From NCBI GenBank assembly GCA_017481065.1, contig JAFUPT010000035.1:1-16975 (forward strand): a DNA stretch of 16,975 bases, read 5' to 3'. A model generated the notes under the pieces. That model was given only the letters and a program-made list of their open reading frames with translations, did no database searches and had not been told where the DNA came from. The DNA is from Clostridia bacterium. Lineage in GTDB: Bacteria > Bacillota_A > Clostridia > Christensenellales > Aristaeellaceae. Of the stretch, positions 7,013-14,601 are shown in pieces (within the stretch, counting starts at the first letter, position 1; each line of letters starts with the position of its first letter). The translations under genes and the position numbers were made by a program.

Positions 7013-8680
7013 ATGGACAAGAATTGGCAGAAGCAAATCCGGCGCATCCAGTTGAAACAGAACATCCTTTCCGGACTGGCTGTCTTTATTCCATGCATCG
7101 CTGGCACACTGATGGGGCTGGTCCCGAATAATTCCTCTTTGGCTCTATATGTGCTGGTTTTTGCATCCATTTTGCTCGGCCCTCGCCTGGAAACCTTGCT
7201 GCATGAGTTCGGCCATCTGGTATTCGGCAAGCTGTCTGGCTATCGCTTCGGCTATTTCGGCATCGGAAACCACCTATGGATGAAAAAGGACAGAAGGCTC
7301 ATCCGCCGCAGCCACACCATGCACGGAGCGGCGGGCTACTGCGCCATGTGCGTGCCGGAAATGAGCGAACCGCCTGTAAGGCTGTTTTATCTCGGCGGCG
7401 TGCTGATGGATACCATTTCCGCGCTGGTTTTCTTCACAACCTTCCTGATCAGCCGCGGAAGGATTCCCTATCTGCCCTTCTTTTGCCTGATGCAGGCGAC
7501 GCTTGCCCTGTTCTTTGCGCTGAACAACGCCATTCCCCAGAAACTGGTAATCCACAACGATGGTTACCGGCTGCGCGCGCTGCTGCAATGCCCGGAATCA
7601 CTTAAGGCAATGGTGCGGCACAGCCGCATCAGCGAAACCCTGCACATAAACAACATTCGCCTGCGGGACATGCCTGAAGAATGGTTTCCCATGCCTGAAG
7701 AAACTGCTTGGCAGAATTGCACACTGGCTTCTTCCGCAATCAATTGCACCGATCGCATGATCGATTCGGAAAAATTCGCCGAAGCACAGTCTGAAATCCG
7801 CCGCATACTTTCAGGCGACGCGGATATTTCCCCGATGGATCGCATCCTTCTTACCGCAAACCTGACCTCCATCGGTCTGCTGTTGGGCGAGCCTGCCGAA
7901 AAGATACATGAACTAGCAGATTCCTTCATGCAAAGGCATATGAAATCGATGACCAAATCTCCCGTGATGCAGCGCAGCTACTATATTCTCAGCCTCCTGT
8001 TGTATAATGACGGCAGAGCGGAAGCAGAAAAGGCCCGCGAATGCTTTGAACGTCTTGCAGCGGAATCCGCTTGGCCGGCAGACTTTGAAATTGATCGGAA
8101 AATGATGGATATGGCCATGGAAATCTACGATGGAAAATATGGAACACCGAAGCCTGAACCCAAGATCCGCAGGGCAACGATGGATGATCTCAATTCTATC
8201 ACAGCGATTTATTCTGAAATCCACGATGAAATTGCCGCCGGGCGCGCCAGCATCGGCTGGATTCGCGGGGTTTATCCCACCCGGGAGACGGCGGAAGCAT
8301 CGATTCAAAAGGGCGATATGTTTGTGCTGGAGGACGGCGGAAGCATCGTTGCGGCCGCGCGGATCAACCAGTACCAGGGGCCGGAATATGACGATGCGGT
8401 TTGGAGCTTCGAAGCTGATCCCGAAGATGTGATGGTGCTGCACACGCTGGTGGTTTCCCCGAAAAGCAAGGGCCGGGGTTACGGCACGAAGTTCGTGGCC
8501 TTCTATGAGGATTACGCCCGGCAGCACGGCTGCACCGCCCTGCGCATGGACACCAACGCCATCAATGCCGCCGCACGCGCGCTCTACAAAAAGCTGGGCT
8601 ATGCCGAGGCCTGCGTTGTCCCCTGCAACTTCAACGGCATTCCGGGGGTGAACCTGGTGTGCCTGGACAAGCGGGCGTGA
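7013..8680 (+). CDS. Fusion: M50-like membrane metalloprotease + GNAT acetyltransferase
   Basis: 555 aa in one open frame. Residues 1-185 look like an M50/site-2-type membrane protease: hydrophobic segments at about 18-37, 42-60, 125-146 and 151-175; zinc motif HEFGH (His64, Glu65, His68) followed by LVFGKLSGYRF; and a distal N-D-G (182-184) where Asp183 may be the third metal ligand. Residues 186-383 are mostly helical and unassigned. Residues 384-555 are a complete GNAT N-acetyltransferase (IRRATMDDLNSI; acetyl-CoA loop SPKSKGRGYGTKF; ARALYKKLGY; NGIPGVNLVCLDK). The ATG at 7013 follows GGAGG by 7 nt; a TTG two codons earlier overlaps the rluF stop. Substrates are unknown. Codon third positions look more GC-rich after about 8240, consistent with joining of two genes; this was judged by eye. 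Confidence 0.8.
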   Translation: MDKNWQKQIRRIQLKQNILSGLAVFIPCIAGTLMGLVPNNSSLALYVLVFASILLGPRLETLLHEFGHLVFGKLSGYRFGYFGIGNHLWMKKDRRLIRRSHTMHGAAGYCAMCVPEMSEPPVRLFYLGGVLMDTISALVFFTTFLISRGRIPYLPFFCLMQATLALFFALNNAIPQKLVIHNDGYRLRALLQCPESLKAMVRHSRISETLHINNIRLRDMPEEWFPMPEETAWQNCTLASSAINCTDRMIDSEKFAEAQSEIRRILSGDADISPMDRILLTANLTSIGLLLGEPAEKIHELADSFMQRHMKSMTKSPVMQRSYYILSLLLYNDGRAEAEKARECFERLAAESAWPADFEIDRKMMDMAMEIYDGKYGTPKPEPKIRRATMDDLNSITAIYSEIHDEIAAGRASIGWIRGVYPTRETAEASIQKGDMFVLEDGGSIVAAARINQYQGPEYDDAVWSFEADPEDVMVLHTLVVSPKSKGRGYGTKFVAFYEDYARQHGCTALRMDTNAINAAARALYKKLGYAEACVVPCNFNGIPGVNLVCLDKRA

Positions 8681-8700
8681 GATTTCGGGGGAAAGTCAGG

Positions 8701-8790
8701 GGCTCCGCTTAAAGGACTCTGTCCCTGAAGACTCCCTGCCAGGGGAAATGATTTCCCCTGGACCCCTCTGATAGCAACGCTTCGCGTTGC
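8701..8790 (+). repeat. Composite palindromic repeat, copy 4
   Basis: Stem 1 is eroded (about 8712-8725, AGGAC and GTCCC around TCT). Stem 2 is perfect at 8739-8761 (arms CCAGGGGAAA and TTTCCCCTGG, loop TGA). Stem 3 at 8774-8790 (arms GCAACGC and GCGTTGC, loop TTC) follows a CTGATA spacer like the one in copy 2. Confidence 0.75.
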
Positions 8791-8816
8791 AGAAGAAAAC
8801 AAAAAATCACCCCCAC

Positions 8817-8864
8817 TTGAGGCTCCGCCTTAAAAACCCGCCAAGGGGGGATGATCCCCCTGGG
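8817..8864 (+). repeat. Composite palindromic repeat, copy 5 (partial)
   Basis: A stem with arms TTGAGGC and GCCTTAA (loop TCC, one wobble) at 8817-8833 matches the extra stem of copy 3. Linker AAACCCG is followed by stem 2 at 8841-8864 (GGGGG and CCCCC arms around ATGAT, imperfect at the base). Stem 1 is absent. Confidence 0.65.
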
Positions 8865-8880
8865 AACCCTCTGTAAGGCA

Positions 8881-8909
8881 AATCGTGCCGGACGGCGGCA
8901 CGATTTTTT
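8881..8909 (+). terminator. Rho-independent terminator of the rluF-fusion operon
   Basis: A perfect hairpin with 10-nt arms (AATCGTGCCG at 8881-8890, complement at 8896-8905, 5-nt loop), running into a T-run to 8909. It closely matches the hairpins at 2851-2883 and 15435-15461. Confidence 0.85.
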
Positions 8910-8923
8910 CTGCTGTAACCGGC

Positions 8924-8992
8924 GGGCGCACACACAGGTGCGCCCCTACAAGGAACCCTGTTTTTCCTGCGGCGGGATGTGGGCATCCCGCC
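8924..8992. repeat. Tandem pair of GC-rich hairpins followed by CCTAC
   Basis: Hairpin A: arms GGGCGCAC and GTGCGCCC (8924-8931, 8938-8945). Hairpin B: arms GGCGGGATG and CATCCCGCC (8971-8979, 8984-8992). Each is followed by CTAC plus a purine-rich tail. The centres differ while the GGCGGG/CCCGCC type ends are kept. No T-run follows, so they are not terminators; they look like a second class of small palindromic intergenic repeat. Confidence 0.65.
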
Positions 8993-9006
8993 CTACGGTT
9001 CCATTA

Positions 9007-9037
9007 AAAAAATGACCTCAGAATGAGGTCATTTTTT
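9007..9037. terminator. Bidirectional terminator before metA
   Basis: A perfect hairpin with 14-nt arms (AAAAAATGACCTCA at 9007-9020, complement at 9024-9037) and a GAA loop. It has A- and T-runs on both sides and can stop both the rightward fusion-gene transcript and the leftward metA transcript. A further hairpin with arms TGGGGGCA/TGCCCCCA at 9058-9076, without a T-run, lies closer to metA. Confidence 0.9.
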
Positions 9038-9090
9038 ATGTGCCGGGTCCAGGGGGGTGGGGGCAGAATGCCCCCAACACGCTCCCCCCG

Positions 9091-10026
9091 TCAGCGGTCG
9101 CAGGCTTCCTTGCCCACGCGGGTGACATCATAGGGGGTGGTTTGGTAGACGAAATAATTCAGCCAATTGGAATAGAGCAGGTTGGCATGTCCCCGCCAGG
9201 TGACCATGGGCGGCTGGGAGGGATCATCATCGGGATAATAGTTGACCGGCGGCTCGATGGGCTTGCCCGCGTTGACATCGCGGAGATATTCGGCCTCGAG
9301 GGTGCGCGGATCATATTCCGGGTGGCCCATCATGAAGAACTGGCGGCACTGGCGGTTGCGCACCACGAAGACCCCGGCCTCATCGGAGGAGATCAGGATT
9401 TGCAGGCCGGGATTGGCCTCGATATCCTGCCTCTTGACGGTGGTATGGCGGGAATGGGGGAACATGAACACATCATCAAAGCCGCGGGTGAGCATGGATT
9501 CCCTGTATTCGCTCCTGTGGGGGAACACGCCGAAGAGCTTCTTTTCCAGCGGCTGCTTCTGGATGCCATAGTGGTAATAAAGGCCCGCCTGCGCGCCCCA
9601 GCAGATATGCAGCGTGGAATGCACATGGGTGAGGGTCCATTCCATGATCATGCACAGCTCCTGCCAATAATCCACCTCTTCAAAGGGCAGGTGTTCCACC
9701 GGCGCGCCGGTGATGATCATGCCATCATAGTAGGTTTCCTTCACCTGGTCGAAGGTTTTATAGAAGGAGAGCAGGTGTTCCTGGCTGGTGTTCAGGGAAT
9801 GATGGGCCGTGACCCGCAGAAGGTCCAGCTCGATCTGCAGCGGCGTATTGCCCAGCAGGCGGGTGAGCTGGGTCTCCGTTTCCACCTTTTTGGGCATGAG
9901 ATTCAGAAGCAGGATCCGGAGCGGCCGGATGTGCTGGGTGGTGGCCCGGGTTTCAGTCATAACGAAGATATTTTCCTTTTGCAGGATTTCCGCTGCGGGC
10001 AGGTTGTTGGGAATTTTGATGGGCAT
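9091..10026 (-). CDS. metA: Homoserine O-acetyltransferase MetA (acetyl-CoA type)
   Basis: 311 aa, MetA family. It activates homoserine in the first step of methionine synthesis. The catalytic triad is in place: Cys142 ([15 protein letters not shown]), His235 and Glu237 (MGHPEYD). Residue 111, the known acyl-donor switch, is Glu ([17 protein letters not shown]), as in the acetyl-CoA enzyme of Bacillus cereus, whereas the succinyl-CoA enzyme of E. coli has Gly. The product is therefore predicted to be O-acetylhomoserine, the substrate of MetY encoded just upstream. The ATG at 10026 follows GGAGG by 9 nt. It lies 233 nt after metY; the spacer contains repeats and no convincing promoter, SAM riboswitch or S-box. 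Confidence 0.95.
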   Translation of the reverse strand: MPIKIPNNLPAAEILQKENIFVMTETRATTQHIRPLRILLLNLMPKKVETETQLTRLLGNTPLQIELDLLRVTAHHSLNTSQEHLLSFYKTFDQVKETYYDGMIITGAPVEHLPFEEVDYWQELCMIMEWTLTHVHSTLHICWGAQAGLYYHYGIQKQPLEKKLFGVFPHRSEYRESMLTRGFDDVFMFPHSRHTTVKRQDIEANPGLQILISSDEAGVFVVRNRQCRQFFMMGHPEYDPRTLEAEYLRDVNAGKPIEPPVNYYPDDDPSQPPMVTWRGHANLLYSNWLNYFVYQTTPYDVTRVGKEACDR

Positions 10027-10070
10027 TTGGAATTGCCTCCATGGTTGTTATAATTGCAGAAGAACAACAA

Positions 10071-10113
10071 TCCCTCCGGCGCTTCGCGCCGCCTCCCTTT
10101 GCACAAGGGAGGC
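10071..10113. repeat. Double hairpin repeat (TCCCTCC type) upstream of metA
   Basis: Two perfect adjacent hairpins: GGCGC and GCGCC around TTC (10078-10090), then GCCTCCCTT and AAGGGAGGC around TGCAC (10091-10113), preceded by TCCCTCC. There is no T-run. It has the look of small mobile or palindromic repeats common between Clostridia genes; that relationship is from memory of such sequences, not a search. Confidence 0.65.
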
Positions 10114-10259
10114 TTTTGGAAACCGCCAAAGCACAAAGCAGAACAGGAGCGCAGTTTTGAGTGGATTTGCCTCTGGGACAAGGCGAAAGGGCGAAGGCTT
10201 ACCGGGTCGTAAATCGAGCCATTTCAACGCGGTACCAGAGGCAAAGACGCCGAAAATGC
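10114..10259. other. metY-metA spacer with long inverted repeat
   Basis: Non-coding stretch between metY and metA. It contains a perfect 11-nt inverted repeat, TTTGCCTCTGG (10166-10176) and CCAGAGGCAAA (10235-10245), 58 nt apart. The minus strand at 10228-10237 reads TGGTACCGCG, identical to the core of the T-box motif, but it lies only about 23 nt after the metY stop with no room for a T-box leader. No frame codes for a recognisable protein. Confidence 0.45.
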
Positions 10260-11534
10260 TTATACTTTTTCCAGCGCCTGCGCAATATCCTCGATCAGGT
10301 CCTGCGCGCTTTCGAGGCCGCAGCTCAGGCGCACGAGATCCGGGGATACGCCGGCGGCGATCAGTTCATCATCGTTCATCTGGCGGTGGGTGGTGCTGGC
10401 GGGATGCAGGCAGCAGGTGCGGGCATCGGCCACATGGGTTTCGATGGCGGCGATCTTGAGGTTCTGCATGAATGCCTGGGCTGCATCGCGGCCGCCCTTC
10501 ACGCCGAAGGAGACCACGCCGCAGGTGCCGTTGGGCATATACTTCCGGGCGCGCTCATAGTAGGCATTGGACTTGAGGCCGGGGTAGTTCACCCATTCGA
10601 TCTTATCATGGGCTTCCAGGTATTCGGCCACCTTCTGGGCATTTTCGCAGTGGCGCGGCATGCGCACATGCAGGCTTTCCAGGCCCAGGTTCAGCATGAA
10701 CGCGCTCTGGGGAGAGGGCGTGGAGCCGAAATCGCGCATCAGCTGGGCGGTGGCCTTGGTGATGAACGCGCCGCCGAGGCCGAACTTTTCGGCATAGGTG
10801 ACGCCGTGGTAGCTGTCATCCGGGGTGGTGAGGCCGGGGAACTTATCGGCATGGGCCAGCCAATCAAACTTGCCGGAATCCACGATCGCGCCGCCGACCG
10901 CCGCGCCATGGCCATCCATATACTTGGTGGTGGAATGGGTGACGATATCCGCGCCCCACTCGAAGGGACGGCAGTTGACGGGGGTGGCGAAGGTGTTGTC
11001 CACGATGAGCGGCACGCCATGGGCATGGGCGGCATTGGCAAAGCGCTCGATATCAAACACAGTGAGCGCCGGATTTGCGATGGTTTCGCCGAACACAGCC
11101 TTGGTGTTGGGACGGAAGGCGGCTTCCAACTCTTCATCCGAGCAATCCGGGGATACGAAGGTGAATTCCACGCCCATGCGCTTCATGGTGACGGCGAAGA
11201 GATTGAAGGTGCCGCCATAGATGGAAGCGGAGGAGACCACATGATCGCCGCAGGAGGCGATATTGAACACGGCGTAGAAATTCGCAGCCTGGCCGGAGGA
11301 GGTGAGCATCGCGGCGGAGCCGCCCTCGAGGGCGCAGATCTTGGCCGCCACGGAATCGCAGGTGGGATTCTGCAGGCGGGAATAGAAATAGCCGGAAGCC
11401 TCGAGGTCAAAGAGCTTGCCCATGGCTTCGCCGGTGGCATATTTGAAGGTGGTGCTCTGGATGATGGGAATCTGCCTGGGTTCGCCGTTGCCGGGCTGGT
11501 AGCCGGCCTGCACGCACTTGGTTTCGATACGCAT
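10260..11534 (-). CDS. metY: O-acetylhomoserine sulfhydrylase (MetY)
   Basis: 424 aa, Cys/Met-metabolism PLP enzyme family, typical MetY length. It makes homocysteine from O-acetylhomoserine and sulfide. Landmarks: QIPIIQSTTF (21-30), YSRLQNPT (51-58, phosphate-binding Tyr51 and Arg53 of the neighbouring subunit), SSGQAANFY (79-87), DNTFATPVN (179-187), and the PLP lysine Lys204 in THSTTKYMDGHG. C-terminal LSCGLES is the substrate-carboxylate region. The long insertion after the lysine (GKFDWLAHADKFPGLTTPDDSYHGVTY) is characteristic of MetY rather than MetB or MetC. The ATG at 11534 follows GGAGG by 8 nt and is 17 nt after trmL. Together with MetA it forms a two-step homoserine-to-homocysteine route. 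Confidence 0.95.
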   Translation of the reverse strand: MRIETKCVQAGYQPGNGEPRQIPIIQSTTFKYATGEAMGKLFDLEASGYFYSRLQNPTCDSVAAKICALEGGSAAMLTSSGQAANFYAVFNIASCGDHVVSSASIYGGTFNLFAVTMKRMGVEFTFVSPDCSDEELEAAFRPNTKAVFGETIANPALTVFDIERFANAAHAHGVPLIVDNTFATPVNCRPFEWGADIVTHSTTKYMDGHGAAVGGAIVDSGKFDWLAHADKFPGLTTPDDSYHGVTYAEKFGLGGAFITKATAQLMRDFGSTPSPQSAFMLNLGLESLHVRMPRHCENAQKVAEYLEAHDKIEWVNYPGLKSNAYYERARKYMPNGTCGVVSFGVKGGRDAAQAFMQNLKIAAIETHVADARTCCLHPASTTHRQMNDDELIAAGVSPDLVRLSCGLESAQDLIEDIAQALEKV

Positions 11535-11551
11535 GATATTTTCCTCCGTAA

Positions 11552-12067
11552 TTAAATGTAGTCCCGCCAGTCTCCAACCGGCTCGGTATGATGCAATTGT
11601 CCTGTGCCCTCGAGCCCGGGGAAACCCTGCTGGCGCAGCGCCTCGTAAAGCACGATGGCCACGGAATTGGATAGGTTCAGGCTGCGCGCATCATGGCGCA
11701 TGGGAATGCGGATGCACTTTTCATAGTTGCTTGCCAGCAGCTCTTCATCGAGGCCCTTGGTTTCCCGGCCGAACACGATGAAATCGCCGTCTGAATAATT
11801 CACGCCCGCATAATCCCGGGGCGCCTTGGTGGTGGCGAAGCGGAGCCGGGCATCGGGGTATTTTTCGAGAAAAGCCTGCCAGGAATCATGGATTTCGAGG
11901 GTCATCATGTGCCAATAATCCAGGCCGGCGCGCTTTAAATATTTATCCGAGAGTTCAAAGCCCAGGGGCTTGATCAAGTGCAGCATCGCCCCGGTGGCCG
12001 CGCAGGTGCGGGCGATGTTTCCGGTGTTCTGGGGAATTTCGGGGTTCACCAGCACGATATGCATCAT
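11552..12067 (-). CDS. trmL: tRNA (cytidine/uridine-34-2'-O)-methyltransferase TrmL
   Basis: 171 aa, SPOUT-class (trefoil-knot) methyltransferase that 2'-O-methylates the wobble base 34 of leucine tRNAs. All three SPOUT motifs are visible: NPEIPQNTGNIARTCAATGA (8-27), FGRETKGLDEEL, and IPMRHDARSLNLSNSVAIVLYEALRQ, whose knot binds SAM. The start has two adjacent ATG codons (12067 and 12064); the first forms an ATGA overlap with the stop of the upstream HAD gene, so they are translationally coupled. metY follows after 17 nt. Confidence 0.95.
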   Translation of the reverse strand: MMHIVLVNPEIPQNTGNIARTCAATGAMLHLIKPLGFELSDKYLKRAGLDYWHMMTLEIHDSWQAFLEKYPDARLRFATTKAPRDYAGVNYSDGDFIVFGRETKGLDEELLASNYEKCIRIPMRHDARSLNLSNSVAIVLYEALRQQGFPGLEGTGQLHHTEPVGDWRDYI

Positions 12068-12897
12068 GTTTTTTCATCCCCCAGTATGTATTTGCCGATG
12101 AATTTTGCCACGCCGTCGTCATCGCAGGCGGGCGCAACCATGCGGCAGATTTTTTTCACTTCATCGCAGGCATTGTCCACGGCCACGGGCCAGCCCACAT
12201 TTTCCAGCATGGGGATATCATTGGTGTAATCGCCGAAGCCCATGGTTTGCTCCGCGGAAAAGCCCAGGTGCTGCGTGAGCCAGCGCACGGCCGCGCCCTT
12301 GCCCATGCCGCTTCCCATGATTTCCAAATTGCAGGGGAAGGAGCTGTTGACCTGCAGGCCGGCGGCGCTGAGCTTTTCCCTTAGCCGCGCCAGCAGGGCA
12401 AAATCATCGGAATAGGCTTCCATTTTATAGGGATGGCGCATGCCCTCGCTTACGAAGCGGGCATGGTCGCCGTCCACCACCTCGTAGGCGGCGTTTTCGC
12501 TGAAGAAGCCCACCTCCGGCAGGCTGAAAACGGTGAGATATTCCCCCCGCAGGCGGAAGATGGCATTTCGCACATAGGCGGTCATCATCACCTTCTCCGG
12601 CCAGAGGATATCATACACGGCCTTTACCTCCGCATCGCTCATGCCCCACTCCATCAGGGGAGAGCCATCGGAGCGCACCACGGCGCCGCCATTGCAGATG
12701 ATCATATAGCCATCCCGGACGCCGAGCTGGCCCTCCGAGATCAGCTTCGCGGCGGGATACCAGCGCCCGCTGGCCACCACGAATTCCACGCCCCTTGCCC
12801 GGCAATCCGCCACGGCTTTTGCCGTCGCGGGGGAGATATTTCCCTTGGCGGGCAGGATGGTGCGGTCAATATCCGAAAAGATGAGCCGAATATCCAT
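12064..12897 (-). CDS. HAD-superfamily Cof-type phosphatase (paralogue 1)
   Basis: 277 aa, Cof/type IIB HAD hydrolase, probably a cytosolic sugar-phosphate or nucleotide phosphatase; the substrate cannot be told. Motif I is FSDIDRT (Asp9, Asp11), with Arg where most relatives have Gly (DxDGT). Motif II is VVASGRW, the motif III lysine is in GMGKGAAVRWL, and motif IV is GFGDYTNDIPML. A C2B-type cap lies between motifs II and III. Start 12897 is chosen over an earlier in-frame codon because GGAG stands 7 nt upstream and the upstream gene ends at 12899, leaving a 1-nt gap. It is a tandem paralogue of the next gene upstream. Confidence 0.88.
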   Translation of the reverse strand: MDIRLIFSDIDRTILPAKGNISPATAKAVADCRARGVEFVVASGRWYPAAKLISEGQLGVRDGYMIICNGGAVVRSDGSPLMEWGMSDAEVKAVYDILWPEKVMMTAYVRNAIFRLRGEYLTVFSLPEVGFFSENAAYEVVDGDHARFVSEGMRHPYKMEAYSDDFALLARLREKLSAAGLQVNSSFPCNLEIMGSGMGKGAAVRWLTQHLGFSAEQTMGFGDYTNDIPMLENVGWPVAVDNACDEVKKICRMVAPACDDDGVAKFIGKYILGDEKT

Positions 12898-12898
12898 A

Positions 12899-13735
12899 TC
12901 AATTCTCCAGAAGGTATTTTTCAAGGGTGAGGCCCACGCCGCCGAGGTTATGGTCCGGGGCGATGATTCTGGCCGCGGCCTTCACCGCATCCTCGCCATT
13001 TTCCATGGCCACGGGAAAGCCGGAGGCGCGGAGCATGGGAATATCGTTGGTCTGGTCGCCGAAGGCCATCACCTGTTCCGGCGAAATGCCGAGATGGCGG
13101 CAGATGGCATTCACCGCGAAGCCCTTGTCCACGCCCGTGGGCATGAGCTCGGTATTGCGCCGGGACGCGCTGGAGATGGAGAGGCGCATATCCTCCAATT
13201 CGGCGTGGATCTTTGCAAACATCGGGTCATAGGGCATGCCCAGCACCACGAACTTATACACGCCGTCGAGTCCCTCGCCCCAGAGGCGGTCCCGATCGGA
13301 TACGGTTTCATATTCATAGCCGGGCTCACCGCAGACGCCGGGAATGTGGTGGGCATACCTCGGCCCCAGCGACGGGCGCACATGGGGATTGCCCAGGTAG
13401 CACTTGCCCCGGCGGTAGGCGTTGAAATACATGCCGCTTTCCTCGAGGGTGCGGCAGATGCGCTCGGCGTCCGCCCGGGCAAAAGTATGCTCGGACAGGG
13501 TGGGGCCGTTTTCCCCGGCCTCAATGCGGCTGCCGTTGCAGGCGGCCATGATGGGATGGATGCCCAGATCCCGGGCAAACTGCCGCATAAGTTCAAAGCT
13601 GCGGCCGCTGATGAGGGCGGATTTTATGCCGCGCCTTTCGCATTCCTGCAATACCCGGCAATTGATCTCCGGGAATTCCTTGGCGCTGTTCATCAGGGTG
13701 CCATCGATATCCAGCGCAATCAATTTGATATCCAT
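12899..13735 (-). CDS. HAD-superfamily Cof-type phosphatase (paralogue 2)
   Basis: 278 aa, same family and length as its downstream neighbour. Motif I LDIDGT (Asp9, Asp11), motif II SALISGRS, motif III lysine in GVDKGFAVNAI, motif IV AFGDQTNDIPML. The cap (about 85-190) differs strongly from that of the paralogue, so the substrates probably differ. The chosen start at 13735 overlaps the stop of the upstream pseudouridine synthase by one base (TAATG), a coupling arrangement; the frame stays open 34 codons further but those residues overlap the upstream gene and are not HAD-like. Confidence 0.88.
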   Translation of the reverse strand: MDIKLIALDIDGTLMNSAKEFPEINCRVLQECERRGIKSALISGRSFELMRQFARDLGIHPIMAACNGSRIEAGENGPTLSEHTFARADAERICRTLEESGMYFNAYRRGKCYLGNPHVRPSLGPRYAHHIPGVCGEPGYEYETVSDRDRLWGEGLDGVYKFVVLGMPYDPMFAKIHAELEDMRLSISSASRRNTELMPTGVDKGFAVNAICRHLGISPEQVMAFGDQTNDIPMLRASGFPVAMENGEDAVKAAARIIAPDHNLGGVGLTLEKYLLEN

Positions 13736-14601
13736 TATTTTTTCATCCAATCCGGGCAGGGCGCATAAAACTTCCGCCCGATATAATCCTGCAGCGGACT
13801 TCCCGCCGGAATTTCCAGCGTTTCGCACCAGAGGCACAGTTTGTTCATGAAGCCCAGCTGCCTGTTTTTCTCCCGGTCGCCGTATTTATCGTCGCCCAGG
13901 ATGGGGCAGCCGATGAAGGCCATGTGGGCGCGCAGCTGGTGGGTGCGCCCGGTGACGGGCTCCAGCTCCACATCCCAGAGGCCGCTCTGCTGGCCGCGCA
14001 CCTTCACCCGGGTGATGATCTCCCTGGAGCCCTTCCCCGGCTTATCCGAAATGCGCACAGTGGAATGCCGCGCATCCTTGGTGAGCTGGGCCTTCAACAC
14101 CATTTCATCCTTCGGAGGCTTTTTGCACAGGAGCGCCCGGTATGTTTTGCGAATCTGGTGCTGCTTGAAGGCTTCGAAGGCCTGGCCTTCCACTTCTTCA
14201 TTTGCCGCAGCCAGCATCACGCCGCCGGTGCCCGCATCCAGCCTGTGGCAGAGCCTTGCCGCCGCTTTGATTCTTTTAAGCCGCAGCTCCATGGTGTCTG
14301 CGCCCACGCCATCCGCATCCGGCAGGGAGGGCAGGCCCTGGGGCTTCACCGCCGCCATGAGCCTTCCATCATCGAATATCACTTCGGCATTCGCGGCAAA
14401 ATGCTTCTCCGGGGCATAAATTTCCAGAATATCGCCGCCGCGAACCTGATCGCCCTTGCCGGATTTCACGCCGTTTATGCGCACATCCTTCTTTTTCAGC
14501 AAATCCCTCAGCACATGCCCCGGCAGCAGCGGCCAGGCGCGCTTCAAATAGCGGGAGAGCTCATCGGCGCGCAGGCTTTCGGGAATTTCATGGCGGATCA
14601 T
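13735..14601 (-). CDS. RluA-family pseudouridine synthase
   Basis: 288 aa, RluA/RluC/RluD class. An S4-like RNA-binding domain (about 15-60, LSRYLKRAWPLLPGHVLRDLLKKKDVRING) precedes the catalytic domain. The catalytic Asp122 sits in CHRLDAGTGGVMLAA; the usual form is HRLDxxTSG, so the Gly after Thr is a slight variant. Later motifs KTYRALL and EPVTGRTHQLRAHMAFIGCPILGDDKYG are intact. The target (23S rRNA or tRNA) cannot be told from the sequence. The ATG at 14601 overlaps the yigZ stop by 4 nt, and its own stop overlaps the next gene by 1 nt. Confidence 0.92.
   Translation of the reverse strand: MIRHEIPESLRADELSRYLKRAWPLLPGHVLRDLLKKKDVRINGVKSGKGDQVRGGDILEIYAPEKHFAANAEVIFDDGRLMAAVKPQGLPSLPDADGVGADTMELRLKRIKAAARLCHRLDAGTGGVMLAAANEEVEGQAFEAFKQHQIRKTYRALLCKKPPKDEMVLKAQLTKDARHSTVRISDKPGKGSREIITRVKVRGQQSGLWDVELEPVTGRTHQLRAHMAFIGCPILGDDKYGDREKNRQLGFMNKLCLWCETLEIPAGSPLQDYIGRKFYAPCPDWMKK

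Noticed and set aside
9040..10053. Plus-strand frame (337 codons) opposite metA
   Set aside because: Shadow frame made of His/Gly/Ala-rich antisense codons; metA is intact on the other strand.
10228..10237. T-box riboswitch upstream of metA
   Set aside because: The core TGGTACCGCG is present, but it lies about 23 nt after the metY stop, so there is no space for stem I and the specifier loop, and no terminator/antiterminator follows.
10027..10259. SAM-I riboswitch (S-box) before metA
   Set aside because: None of the conserved S-box helices or junction motifs could be found in the spacer.
10161..11555. Long plus-strand frame (464 codons) opposite metY
   Set aside because: Shadow frame; metY on the minus strand is complete with PLP-site motifs.
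12845..13768. Plus-strand frame (307 codons) opposite the second HAD gene
   Set aside because: Shadow frame; no homologous motif, no ribosome site, and the minus-strand HAD motifs are complete.
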